A DNA stretch of 64,000 nucleotides, taken from positions 16,462,501 through 16,526,500 of the forward strand of contig CATNEN010000039.1 in NCBI GenBank assembly GCA_950097015.1, in the 5' to 3' direction. The translations under genes and the position numbers were made by a program. Source of the stretch: Macrostomum hystrix. Its lineage: Eukaryota > Platyhelminthes > Macrostomidae. Positions 1 through 11,510 of this stretch are shown here, one piece after another (position 1 is the first letter of the stretch; every line of letters starts with the position of its first letter). The notes beneath the pieces were generated by a model. It saw only the letters and a program-made list of their open reading frames with translations. It was not told the origin of the DNA and did no database searches.

Positions 1-3000
1 GTCATGATTGCCAGCTTCGATTCCGAATAGCCCAGTTAGATTTGGTCGATTAGCTGGCAGGTGGCAGTTGAATTGCTGATCAGGTTTGCAACGGCTGAGT
101 AGAATCGGCCAGAATGCTTAGTCGAGTGTTGTCAGTTGTTGGATTTGATTCTTCGTTTCGGGCCGCTGCCCCTTCAATATGCTGCAGAAAGTACAGGTCC
201 GAGCCGGCTCGGTCTATGGCAGCGCTGGCTGACACAGGGTGCCCGCCTTTTGTCTATGGCAAATTTCAGCTCTACTTTGCTTTTTTCATGCACGACTTTT
301 CTGAGATGAACTTTTGTGTTGTACTATTGATGTGGAGTGTGCTACGGCAATAGAGTGGGAATGTGATCCAGCAGAATTTTTCAAATTTTAAGCAGTTAAT
401 AATCGCGACCCATCTAGCAGCTGGCCGCAAAGCAAGATCATTAATCTTAAAGCCGGGTTTGGGGCGGCGGTGAATTAAGTAGCCGTCGAATCCCCTCTCC
501 CTGGATCTGTTCTAGCCCCCTGTAGGAATGACTGATCGCGGGCCATAACTTTATTGCATGAGCTAGTTTAGGTCATAATTCCCCTCCAAACCGCGATCAT
601 ATATTGGGAATCACTCGGGCATTATGAGTGATCATTAATTCTTCATGTCCCCACTTCTTTACAGTATTCGAGCCCAGCTCGACTTTATGACCTCCTCTCT
701 TAGATACATGTAAATGTCACTGTAGGCAGGTCGGCGCCTGCGCTTCCCATTGTCCTGGCGGAGTAACAATTATTGGCCGACTGCCGGCGGCTGCTCGTAA
801 AGGAGCATCTGTCGTTTCTCGCCGCCGGTTCATTGGGTAATCGGGGTGGCCATCGCAGCTTCGATTCCTAGATGACAGGCTGGCGCGGATGTGGGTTATT
901 TTGATGAATGTCGAGGTTGGCGTGCTGCAGGACTATTTAAGCAAGCGCGCTGCGCCGCTCCCAGTCACCCGCCGACCTCGGCCCAGAGACCTAACCGGCT
1001 TGCGGACCCGTCTTCCCCGTCGGGCCTTCCGGACTTATCTCCCCGACTTAGGGCTTAGACCCCAGAGCTTTAAGCTCATCTAGCGCTCACAGGCTCATTG
1101 CCTGTCTATAAGCTCCTAATAGTACAAGCCATCTCTTTAGGTGAGCTCTCGAATTGAGCCACTGAGCTCCACCGGTGTGTTGGCCCCTGCCAGCTCACAC
1201 TTAGCCTTCCCCTCCTCTGTCCTTGCTGATCTTGCCCTGCCCCTCCCTCGAGAACTACAGAACTGCAGCACGCGATCGGCTTTCAGATAAGTAACCCGCG
1301 TAGCGGTCGTTTAATTGTTGCTCCTAAGGGATTATTCTGCTAGTTAGGCGGCACAATAGCGGGAACGGGCATTGGGGACTTTTAGCCTAATAAACTTTCA
1401 GCACTAGCCATTTAATTATACGTTAGGCCAAATTTTAATTACAACTTAAATCCTTTCACCTAGTGTTTGCCTCTATGTATATTTTCTCTACCAGACAGCC
1501 CTCAGCTATGAGTGGCTAATCTCCTAGGGGGTGGGCTCTGGTGAGGCCGAGATGAAGGCTGCGGCAGGAAGGCAACTGTAAGCGCGCATGAGAGCAATAA
1601 GGAGCTAGGGATTCGCGGGCAGATGCGGAGCGTAGCATGTGCATCTCTGCCGGGGTGTGGGGGATTCCTTGGCGGGTTTTCCTCTCTTCCTGGCGGGTCA
1701 AAGGGTACGTGTCAAACTCCCTTGCCAATGGAGTTCCCCTTCTTTTCCCCCTCCTCTCGCAACTGCGGCCACGGGAGCGAGAGTGATGACCTAATAATCT
1801 TTCGCTTGCATAATCACTCAGCCAGTTGTTCTGCTTAATCTCTCCAGCCTCTGATCTCCTCAACTCACACAGATTCGGATTTGTTGGTCACTTAATGTGT
1901 AGGCTGCAGTCTAATGTATAGAATGTGTCTGATGTCTTATGAGTAGGATTCCGGCTATGGATTCTCATTCAAGTTCTTAGTACCACCTTTCTAGACCCCT
2001 GTGTAGCGCGAATTCAGGAATCCCCTTTGAGGCGTGTCTCGATCCATTCTGGGGCTCTCACCCCAGTCTAAAACGGAAGTTGCAGAATGCCCTATTTTTC
2101 GGCTTGTCTAGATCTGCGTGATAAACTAGGAGCTGTGTACTCCGGGGACCCAAGTTCCCAAATGTCTGCGGTGGCAACGTAGGCGCATTGGGTGGTGGCG
2201 CTACCCTAGATCATCTATCCGCTTTGCCAATAGCCTTTCCACAGTTCTGTGGCAAGAGCCTAGGCCGTTTCGACCACCGCTACCAAGGTTAGGAGTCAGC
2301 CCGCCTCTAGCAGTCATTGATCATGAGGGCAGGTCAGCGGTTGCAAAACACCCAAACCATGTCAGGATGATTTTCTCCATGACAACCCATTTCACTATTA
2401 GAAATCTTTCTAGCTTATTGGAGTTTCTCTCTAACAAAGAAGCATTGCACTTTACAAGCATCGAATGTATGCTTCCCATGGGCCCATATTTGACAGACTT
2501 TTTAGACAGAGCCAGGTTAACGAAAGCTAGTGACTTTTCTTCAATCACATCAAATCGTTCTTTCTCAGATTCCTCCGCACCTCAGATCCCGCATCCTGTG
2601 CCACAGATCCCATATCCCAGAAATACATCCAATATGGGATACGCTGATCCTACATCCGAGATCCTATATCTCATTCGACAGATCTCAGATCCCAAATCGC
2701 AGATCCTGAATCGCACATTCCGAATCGTGATTGAAAAAGCACTTTCAAGTTCCAATCAACCCGAATAATAATAGAGAGCGGAGGGACCGGATTTTGAAGT
2801 GTCTGGGTGGGGCCTCACAATGAGTCATGCTCATGGGATTGTCTATACACTGTTCTTACCACCACTTTGCAAAACGATGCTGCGGAAGCAACGACTGACA
2901 AGACTGAAGAGGCACAAAGAAAAAGATTAGACATTGCGGCCTTGGCAACAAGACATTGAGACACGCTTAGAAGACACAGGGGAGAGGTGAGACGGACATA

Positions 3001-3096
3001 AAAGTAAAGGGGAGAAATGAGAGAGGCATGAGAGTGGAAAAATATATTGATGAGACATGAGAGACATGTGACACCGTCTTAGATAAGATTTCTTGT
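1..3096. other. Non-coding region without recognisable genes
   Basis: No open reading frame here resembles a known protein; the longest are under 135 codons and look like chance frames. A GC-rich stretch near 890-1300 has a TATTTAAG box about 70 bp before a C-rich block, and an AATAAA lies at about 1388. This resembles the promoter and poly(A) parts of an LTR, but no TG...CA ends or target duplication could be found. At 2570-2720 there are degenerate short repeats built on AGATCCCATATCC. Nothing else is supported. Confidence 0.4.
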
Positions 3097-3205
3097 CTTG
3101 GTTGTCTAACAGTCTTGGGTGTCTAACAGTATTGGGTGTCTAACAGTATTGGGTGTCTAACAGTATTGGGTGTCTAACAGTATTGGATGTCTAACAGTAT
3201 TGGGT
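3097..3205. repeat. 17-bp tandem repeat (about 6 copies) followed by C-rich tract
   Basis: The unit GTCTAACAGTATTGGGT repeats head to tail, with the first copies slightly diverged. It runs into a poly-C/T-C tract at 3206-3233. There is no coding capacity. Confidence 0.9.
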
Positions 3206-3619
3206 GTCCTCCCCCCTCCCCCCTCCCCCCCAAGGACATTGGAAAAACCAAAACCAATGACCATAGGCAATGTTCATTATTGTTTCATTATTGTTGATTA
3301 TTGTTCTGCGTACATAAGGCAGAAGGTACATAAGGTACATAAGAAAAACATCGATCAATGAACCGCATTCTGCACAGTGCACTTTTGTGACTTTTTTGCA
3401 AACAGGTCAAATATTTGTAATAGAAGTTTTAACATAAAATTAAGAAATAGTGTTTCTTTCCGGCTTTTCCACGAAATTGCCGTGTTTATGGAGGTTACTT
3501 TCCTAAAATGTTAACACTACCTAGTAAACTAGTTCCCTAGCATCTATCCACCTAGCACCTAACAACACCATATGCATGCACATAGTACGTGTAAAATGAT
3601 TCCTTGACCTCTTCTGTCA

Positions 3620-4250
3620 ACTCCTGCGCGCCTGCGTGGTGCCGGGCTACGTGTCAGCGCCGTGGAGAGAGGCCTGGGTGGCCCACCTGAACGGCTGCCG
3701 ACGCTCTGCGTCAGGAAAGGGCCCCCCCCCCAGCGCGGAGTCCTCCCCCCCGTTTCTGTGGAACCTCGTTATGGATGAGCTGCTCAACGCTGCACAAAGG
3801 ACATCACCTTCCAGAAGCAAACTAAATGCTTGGGCATAACGCTCGATCACAGGCTCAGCTGGACTCCTCATGTCTACGCTAAAGCCAAAAAGGCCTTTGC
3901 GATCCTGGCGCAGCTGCGCAGGGCGGTGGCAACACTTGGGGTCTCACCCCCAAACGTCTATGGTGGATCCACACTGCTATGGTCAGACCGGCTGTTTCGT
4001 ACGCCAGACTGATCTGGGCTAGTGCCCTGCAGCTAAAGACCTGCCTTGAGACTCTTCGGAGAGTGCAAGGTCGCGCTTGTCGCATGATCATGAGCGCCGC
4101 GCCATCCGCCCCGATCGACGGCCTCAGCGCCTTCCTGAATATCCTCCCGCTTGATATTTTTAGCTTGATATTTTTATCCGCGGTGAGGCGGCAAAAACCG
4201 CCCGGCGTCTCCTTGATGCCGGAGTGCACTTCGTCCCCCTGCAAATAGAT
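3620..4250 (+). pseudogene. Degenerate LINE reverse transcriptase fragment
   Basis: Three short frames together give the C-terminal half of a non-LTR retrotransposon reverse transcriptase. At about 3755 the frame reads PPFLWNLVMDELL, the block after the PQG motif of LINE RTs. At 3823-3965 KCLGITLDHRLSWTPHV is the block that follows the YxDD palm in I/R1/jockey-type elements. At 3979-4170 MVRPAVSYARLIWA and LRRVQGRACRMI match the thumb region. The frame shifts at least twice (around 3730 and 3970) and there is no intact ORF, so this is a dead 5'-truncated copy. The YADD catalytic motif itself is not visible. The assignment rests on motif order; the clade is uncertain. Confidence 0.75.
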
Positions 4251-4640
4251 AGATAGGCAAATAAACAATTTTAAAGTTTAAATCACAAAATAAACAATTT
4301 GCGTATGGGCAAATCAAATAATTATTCTGCTCACAAGATATCATCATGTACGAGATTTCGTCCTGTTTTTGTTGATCTTTTTTTATTTTTTGTTAATTTT
4401 AATATTTTCGAGCCAATCTGGATTCGCCATGTAGAGGTTTATACAGATACAGAAATATGAAAGCTGTAAATATTATCTACACTGTAAGAGTGCAATTGTT
4501 GTAAATACTATATCAGCAGGTTGTATAACCAGCTAAATATGACTCGTCCAAGACTGCTGTCTTTTATGCGTATATATTTTTAGTTTAAAAAACTATTTAA
4601 GCAGAGTATGCTCATTCACTTTGCTTCATATTTCTGGATG
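4251..4640. other. A/T-rich flank, possible LINE 3' tail
   Basis: No gene is seen. The stretch at 4320-4450 resembles 63650-63790 (shared TTCTGCTC, CAAAATTTCATCAT-like and GAGCC..T.TGGATTCG blocks). It is probably a dispersed repeat, perhaps the 3' end of the neighbouring LINE. Confidence 0.35.
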
Positions 4641-4642
4641 GA

Positions 4643-4675
4643 TCTATTTTTCTCCAGGTTCTCCTGAAGGGGCTA
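4643..4675 (+). promoter_or_regulatory. 3' splice acceptor and 5' UTR stub of the IAP gene, displaced by the transposon
   Basis: A pyrimidine tract ending in AG at 4656-4657 (TCTATTTTTCTCCAG) is followed by 16 nt and then the TA at 4674-4675 that was duplicated by the transposon. If the transposon and one TA are removed in thought, this stub joins directly to the ATG at 15896. The result is acceptor, 16-17 nt UTR and start codon, the same arrangement as in SLC66A2, the Rab gene and UGDH in this window. Confidence 0.65.
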
Positions 4676-4717
4676 CCCTAGGCGCCAATAATTTCAAATA
4701 ATGCATTTACAATGCAA
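4676..4717 (+). repeat. Left terminal inverted repeat of the CACTA-like transposon
   Basis: The first 17 bases match the right end perfectly (CCCTAGGCGCCAATAAT). The next about 25 differ at roughly three positions. A TA target duplication lies immediately outside. Confidence 0.9.
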
Positions 4718-5400
4718 GATGCATTATATTGCATTGGAAATGCATTACAAATGCATTTTTGTGCATTGGCAAAATAATGCAAACCAATGTATTATAAATG
4801 TATTGAAGATGCATTATTTCGCCTTAAAACTGCACTTTTAAGTAATGCATTGTCAATATATTGAGAATGCATTATTTTATCCTGAAAATGCACTTCAAAA
4901 CAATGCATTATAAATGTATCAAGAATGCATTATTTTGCCTTCTGAAATGCACTGCAGAACAATGCATTGCAAATATATTGAGAATGCATTATTTTATCCT
5001 AAAAATGCACTTCAAAACAATGCATTATAAATGTATCAAGAATGCATTATTTTGCCTTGTGAAATGCACTGCAAAACAATGCATTGCAAATATATTGAGA
5101 ATGCATTATTTTATCCTAAAATTGCAGTTTAAAACAATGCATTATAAATGTATCAAGAATGCATTATTTTGCCTTCCGAAATGCACTGCAGAACAATGCA
5201 TTATAAATGTATCAAGAATGCATTATTTTGCCTTGTGAAATGTACTGCAAAACAATGCATTGCAAATATATTAAGAATGCATTATTTTATCCTAAAATTG
5301 CAGTTTAAAACAATGCATTATAATTGCATTAAGAATGCATTATTTTGCATTGGAAGCGCGCAAAGTTTCACTATTCAAAACAATGCATTATTTATAAATC
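4718..5400 (+). repeat. Left sub-terminal repeat array (about 117-bp units of two half-units)
   Basis: Units built on AATGCATTATTTTGCC and AATGCATTATTTTATCC alternate, each half about 59 bp, making about 117-bp units that repeat four to five times. ATGCATTA, also present in the terminal repeat, recurs throughout on both strands. Sub-terminal repeats of this kind bind transposase in plant CACTA elements; a similar role here is inference. ORFs across this array are translations of the repeat. Confidence 0.85.
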
Positions 5401-6358
5401 AAGAATTTATTTTCCTACATATTCCTAATAGATCTTAGCAGTTCGGACAAGATTTTATAGGATAAGTCAGATCTTACAAGGCTGAATGTAAGATTGTCAA
5501 CTATAGGGATGCATTTTAAGTGTGACGGGTGTCGTGGGCATGCATATGTGTTTGCCTTTAAACTGCAATATATGTAATTCGCACTACAATTTTATATAGA
5601 AAGAAATATATTTTTGGTAAATTGACCGAAGATATGTTCGATTATTATCTGACTTATCTGACTTATTTGAGAATTCTACAATGTATGAAAAGTATGACTT
5701 TTATGCATTGCGCTCTATTACGCATCACACACGAGCAGAAAAAAAGTCACTATATCGATACACAAAATTATAGGTATATGTGAAATTATGAGTTCTGAGA
5801 CGAGTAAGTTGGAGTAGAAAACAAGCACGCATTCATTAGCGTCCGCGCAGTCATATTTATTGTACTAGTACGACTCAATGGCTGACTCAGCATTGTTAGG
5901 AGATTAGGGGTGGGTGCTACAGCGCCTTGCATCAGTGAGAGAAAGTAAGCACAGTGGGGTGACATGGGTGCACGTGAACTATAGCCATGCAGATAGCAAA
6001 TAGCGAGTATTGAAATGACAATAACTAGCTGTTATAGAGTGGCGCGCAAATAGTACTTTTGCTAAGCTATCCGACAGTATACTAAAACAAGAGACAGACA
6101 CAAATTAGTTCTGGAATTTTTGAGTCATATCTTCTATGTACACAAATATTTTGTTAAAGTTACCATTTTTGGCACATATTGAAATATTCTTACTCTTGCG
6201 CTGGACATATTTATTCATATCATAGTTTGCTAGTTTATATCATTTCATATCATTCATATCAGTTCATATCATTCATATCAGTTCATATCATTTTGCTAGT
6301 TCTATTATTCTATTATATATTATACGGCCTGCTCTTTACTTGTAATTTATATATAGAC

Positions 6359-9300
6359 ATGTCGAATAATGCAACTGGTTCTATTTCGCGTCGCTCCAAA
6401 AGAAGGTCGAAAGCTGTGGATCGGTTGGCACAACAGGACCCAAAATCTCTTTCAATTAAGTTTTTTTTTTATGTTAAGGAAAGTGGGCAATATGTGACTG
6501 CCAGTAGGTCAAGCCCAATAATGAAAGAGTTTAATTCTTCTTTTCCAGACAATAGGAACTGGAAAGTGGTAAGTCAATTGTGCACCTTGGCCATACTTTA
6601 CTAGGCCTATGTAAGGCCTATAATTTTTAAATTGGGGCATCTTTCAAAGATCATGTATTAGTGGGGGCCATGAATCTTTATATGTATGTCATATGTTGTA
6701 TTTCCCTATATGATATTGTTTTTGTTGACTTGGATTTTTAGTAATTATTGCTTATGTTATGACTAAAAAAAATATTATAAAATTTAAATTATTTAATTTA
6801 GGATTACTGTTAAGTTCGGCAAGTTAGGCTATTACATATATAAGACAAGGATTTTGGTTTAGGTATATAATATGGAAGATAGTTAGGTTATTAGGTAGTT
6901 TAGGGCAAATGTAAAGTTTAGGTATTCAAATTGGGGATATATTAATTATACTTGTACTTTTGTCATAGATAATAATAATAATTGTTATTAGAGTTAGGAA
7001 GGCAAGAGCATAGCTTTATTATAGGTTAAGATTTAGGTATACAAGATATGATACCCTAAATGCTAATTCCCTAGAGAAATTGTCTTTACCATTATATCCT
7101 ATAGAAATATAGGGTCAATATCTAGGGTCCCTATAGAATATATGCAACTTGTAACTATTTTTACAAACCAAAAATAACCTTTGCATTTAGACTTTATATA
7201 AAAAAAGAACATTAAAATTATTTTATATTAATTATGGTAAGGTCTTGTAAGTGAGCTTTTACTTTAGAAATAAGAAAGTGATAATAAATACTTGAGTAAG
7301 CATAAATATGATAAACCAAAAAGAGTTAGAACTAAGAGTATTTATATATTCAAATGAAAAAGACTGCCTTTTAAAGTGATACCAACTAACCCTATTGCAG
7401 TGCATATAGGTTTTGATAGATAGTGTCTTTTATAGATAAACTAGTATTTTGCTATAGTATAGTTATGGCTACTGTTATAGATTATAATAAGAACATCCTA
7501 AAAAGTAAAAAGAGTAATGATGGTTATAGGAACATCATTATTGAAAAATAAATTGATTGTGGTTATGGTTATGACATGATTTTCAAATCATAGTTAAATA
7601 TAGTTAGTTAAGGTCTTTAAGTTAGTTAAATATAAGTTTAAATAGATTAAAATGGTTATATTCTTCTATGTTGTAATTGTACTCTTAAGTGTAATATGAC
7701 TAATTTAGAAGAGTATATCCATTGTCTTATAGAATCTAAGAAGTGTAGGATTTTCATCTCTTAGTTTATCTTTTCATCTCTTAGTTTATCTTTTCCTTGT
7801 TGAAATAATATATAGCTAAAGGAAGCAAAATATGGTTATGGTTTTGGCTATGCGAAGTTGCAGAAAATTGTATTTTATGTCAATTACAGTTATGGAAACT
7901 CATTATAGCAAAGTTGATTATGGATACTATTATCGTTATGGTTATGGTCCAAAGGATTTGTAGCAGCAAAACACTAAGATAAACATATGTATCTTTCCTT
8001 TTTCTATGTTCTTCTTTTAGAATGTTTATTGTCTATTAAACCCCTAATCATATTTGTTTGACTTGTTCAGAAAAGCTATGAATTCTTTTCTTTGACTTGT
8101 AGATTGCATTCATCTCTTATTTAATTTTTTTCTTTACATTCCTGTTTAGGGTGGCTTCTACCCACTAGATTTTGGTCAAGAAGGAATCTGGCAAGGTTGC
8201 CTGCTTCATGCTGGCACACAAGCATCTGTCAACATGCTGGAGAAGAAGATGGCAGCATTTATTTCTGAGCATAAAACTGCAGGCAATTTAACAGATGCCA
8301 TTCTGCAAGAGTTTGTCAGGGGTATGTCAGTGCTGCTATATAAATACATTTTGGAACACTGTGTATCATCTTATTACAATAGTTGACAGGCAATTCATAT
8401 ACTTACTATTTTAGGCCAGCATTCACCAATATCTTCCAGTGATTCCTCTGATGACTCTGAGCATGCTGATGCCAATGATGCCAGAGCTTCATTGCAAAAG
8501 CGCCCACGCCATGAGGCCACCAATTGTCATGGTGATGCTACTGCTTGTCCTAGAAGTTCTGGTGCCCTCACTGGTATTGAGAACCATGTAGCTGGTGACC
8601 GTGCTGGAATTCGGATTGAGCAAGAGTTTGCAGTGATGAATAGGTTCATGACTGCCACACCTGGTCATTCTGCTGCTGAAGCTGCTGCTATTGGTACTGA
8701 TGCACTCGATGGGGAAGAGATTTCTAATGTCCAAATCTATGCCAAACTGGGTAAATAATTTTAGTGGCTTAATAATTTCAAAATAATTTTACTCTGTGTA
8801 AAAACTTGACTTGGACAGGTTGGCAGATTGCTTTGACTGTGTGCAGTTTTCACAATAACTATAGCATGGGAGAGGCACATTTTCTAGGCTTCTGTCCTCA
8901 GATTAGCACACATGGCTCACTTGTTTGACTTGCAATATTTCGAGCTTTACTTAATGTAGATTGTGGAGTACATATGTCCTTTATCTATGTAACTTTATAG
9001 CCATGATGTGGTTATGCAAGGTTTTTTCCACTTTTTTTCATTTTCAGTGAAGATAGAAGCCTATATGCATAGTGAGTTCAGGAAGCTCAAGAGGAATGCA
9101 AAGGAATCGACTTTCCGGCGTGCTGAACCTAGCAATGAGGTATGATGCTATTTAGTTCTTAAATATCTATGTGCATAAAATTCACAACAAATATATTCAT
9201 TTTCTTATTTAAATAACGCTTCTACATTTTTCCATATGGGACAAGGTAGCTACAGCTAGTCCAGTAGGTTAGCTGCATCCACCATCACTACAAATTTAAG

Positions 9301-10811
9301 CAATATTGGCTGTTATACTTACTGTAGGCTAAATTTGCTTCTGACTCTCAAGGCAACCTTTGATAGCTTAAACCAGCTGTTCTCTAGCCCCAGTCAAGCA
9401 AACAATGATATGGTACCAGTTTTAAGCTAGGATAAATTACAATTTACATGTGGCTTGACTTGCAACTGCCTCCTCCACAGTCAGGTTACTGACTGTATAG
9501 CTATATATGCATAGCCCTTGGGTGCACCCCATACTTCATGCAGAGTACTTGCAGCAGAAGCATTTTTTGCTTTACAGAATTTTTTCCAGCAGGTCAGGTG
9601 GGTTGTATATGTTATTTCATTGTTATTTCAAACTTTTGCAACATAGTCCTTAGCTTATAGCTACCAGTTAGAAATTCTCTTTTGGATATAGGTGTGTTAT
9701 TATGTGCAAATTAATGGATTATTATATTTGGTAGTCTTCATTTTAAGTGGCATAGAAGCATGCGGAGCATTATATTTTTCTGCACACATTCCAGGAGTTC
9801 ACTGATGTTGATGGTGTCAAGTTTGGCCTGGGGTCTCTGAAGAGAACCAATCCATCTACATTCATCCGCCAGTTTGCTCTCAAGCGGTATGGTCTGGCCT
9901 ATTTGATGACACATGTTGTTGAACCAGGAAAGAAGACCACCCGGATAGCTGCCTCACAAGAGGTAGTGGATGAACTAAAGAGTGAGTTAACCTTTGGTTG
10001 CTTAATTGCTGATTGTTTTATGAAATATAGCACTAATGCCTGTTATCTATTGTGAAAGATATTACATTTTGCTTGACTGTGTAGTAATTTCTTGTTAGAC
10101 AGCATAAATGTATTGTATCAGGTATGTAAAGTAATAAGCCTTGGAATAAGGGTGGAAGTGTGGCATGACCAGTAATATCCATATGCTAATTCTGTACTTT
10201 TTGGTAATGTTGGTTTGAGGAACAGAATAAAATTTCTGAATATTAAACTACAGTTTTATTAGCAACTTAATATGGAACATAAATTTAAAGACATACATGA
10301 CATTGTAAACCACTAAGACTAGCAGTAAGGAATACAATCCAATTATTTCCAATTCAAGTATGCCAAGAAATATATTTTCAGGTGAATAGCAAAATTGTGC
10401 TGTCAATGCAATCACTTGGTAGAGTAACTATGCACTCCACTGCTCTGTAGTCAGTGGGCCATGAAGTTTACTTTATCTTCCTTAAAGTGGATATCAACTT
10501 ACAGCTTGGTTGACTGGAGTAGGGATGCTTGGTCACTTGCTCACCTTGATGGTCAGGGATGCAACATTTATCAATGCTGTTTTTCTTTGCCATGTGTCAT
10601 GCACCCCATGCATCTCTCCTATTTTCTCTTCTCTAAAGAGTATAACAGATAAATTTAGTATAATTTTGCTTCCCAAATTGTAGAGGTTCTACAACTGGCT
10701 TTTCAACCTAGCAGCGCCGATTCCGGAGAAGCGATGTGGACCATGGCACGGAAGAGTCTGAATCAGACTTATGCGGAGCAGAATCATGCTGCAAAGAGCC
10801 CTAAAACCTAA
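6359..10811 (+). CDS. Transposon accessory protein, 374 aa, six exons
   Basis: Exons 6359-6568, 8150-8321, 8415-8750, 9048-9139, 9795-9981 and 10684-10811 all have GT-AG borders and compatible phases, and total 1125 nt. The ATG at 6359 follows an A/T-rich leader; the stop is TAA. The protein has a basic N-terminus (SRRSKRRSKAV), a conserved-looking block (NWKVGGFYPLDFG), an acidic/serine stretch (SSSDSSDDSEHAD), a predicted helical middle and a C-terminal block containing TFIRQFALKRYGLAYLM. That last block is weakly reminiscent of BEN-type DNA-binding domains, but I do not recognise the family with confidence. It lies wholly inside the transposon, upstream of and co-oriented with the transposase. 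This suggests a DNA-binding partner like the second gene of plant CACTA elements (inference). Confidence 0.7.
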
Positions 10812-11500
10812 GGTCCCTGGATTATATTGGGTTGATTTACAACGGTGGGAAGTGCATTGTTTAATTTTTTTATTTTTATGGAAGGCAGTGTATTAATTAT
10901 ATGTTAATGTTGAGCCTAAGCATTGTGTGGGTTGATATTTTTTGTGGAAATAAAAAAATGGCAATCATTGACTTTTGGAATTTTGTCTTCGAGTTATTAC
11001 TTTCTGCTTGTTTAATGTACTTCTGTGTGTTGCTTAAGATAATATTTAGTGGCGTTAAGTTTTGTCTAAGGTATAATAAATGAATTGTTTTTTTCTAGTG
11101 TCAACATAACAATGGCAGTTACTAATAGGGCTGCTCATCTATACTTCTCTGGTTAGATATGAGAAATATCAAGGGATGCACATGATCATAACTGCAGAGT
11201 CAGCATGGATAAGATAACTGATGCAAACTATTTTGGGCCTTTGCACATAAATGTCTGATTTAAATCCTTTACTTAAGTATATAGAGTTTATAGTAAGGAA
11301 AAGAATTTTTCTTCAGTCTTCAGTTCACATAAGTGTCGGCCATTGTATATAGCTACTGCGATAGCACTGTATAAAAGATGGCAATGACATGTATTCTAAA
11401 TCGCCTGCATTGTATATTGAGAGCAAGTGTTGACTGAAAGTAGTGATGGGTGTTAAATGAATAGTAAATGTATGTACAAATGCTACTTTTCTTACTCTGC
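10812..11500 (+). other. Spacer between the two transposon genes
   Basis: This A/T-rich stretch holds the 3' UTR of the accessory gene, with AATAAA-like signals near 10947 and 11074. It ends in a pyrimidine-rich splice acceptor (TTTTCTTACTCTGCAG, AG at 11501-11502) just before the transposase start. No other gene is seen. Confidence 0.6.
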
Positions 11501-11510
11501 AGCAGCCACC

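Noticed and set aside
521-1400. Solo LTR
   Set aside because: TATA-like and AATAAA signals exist, but no matching TG...CA ends, target duplication or second copy in the window could be found.
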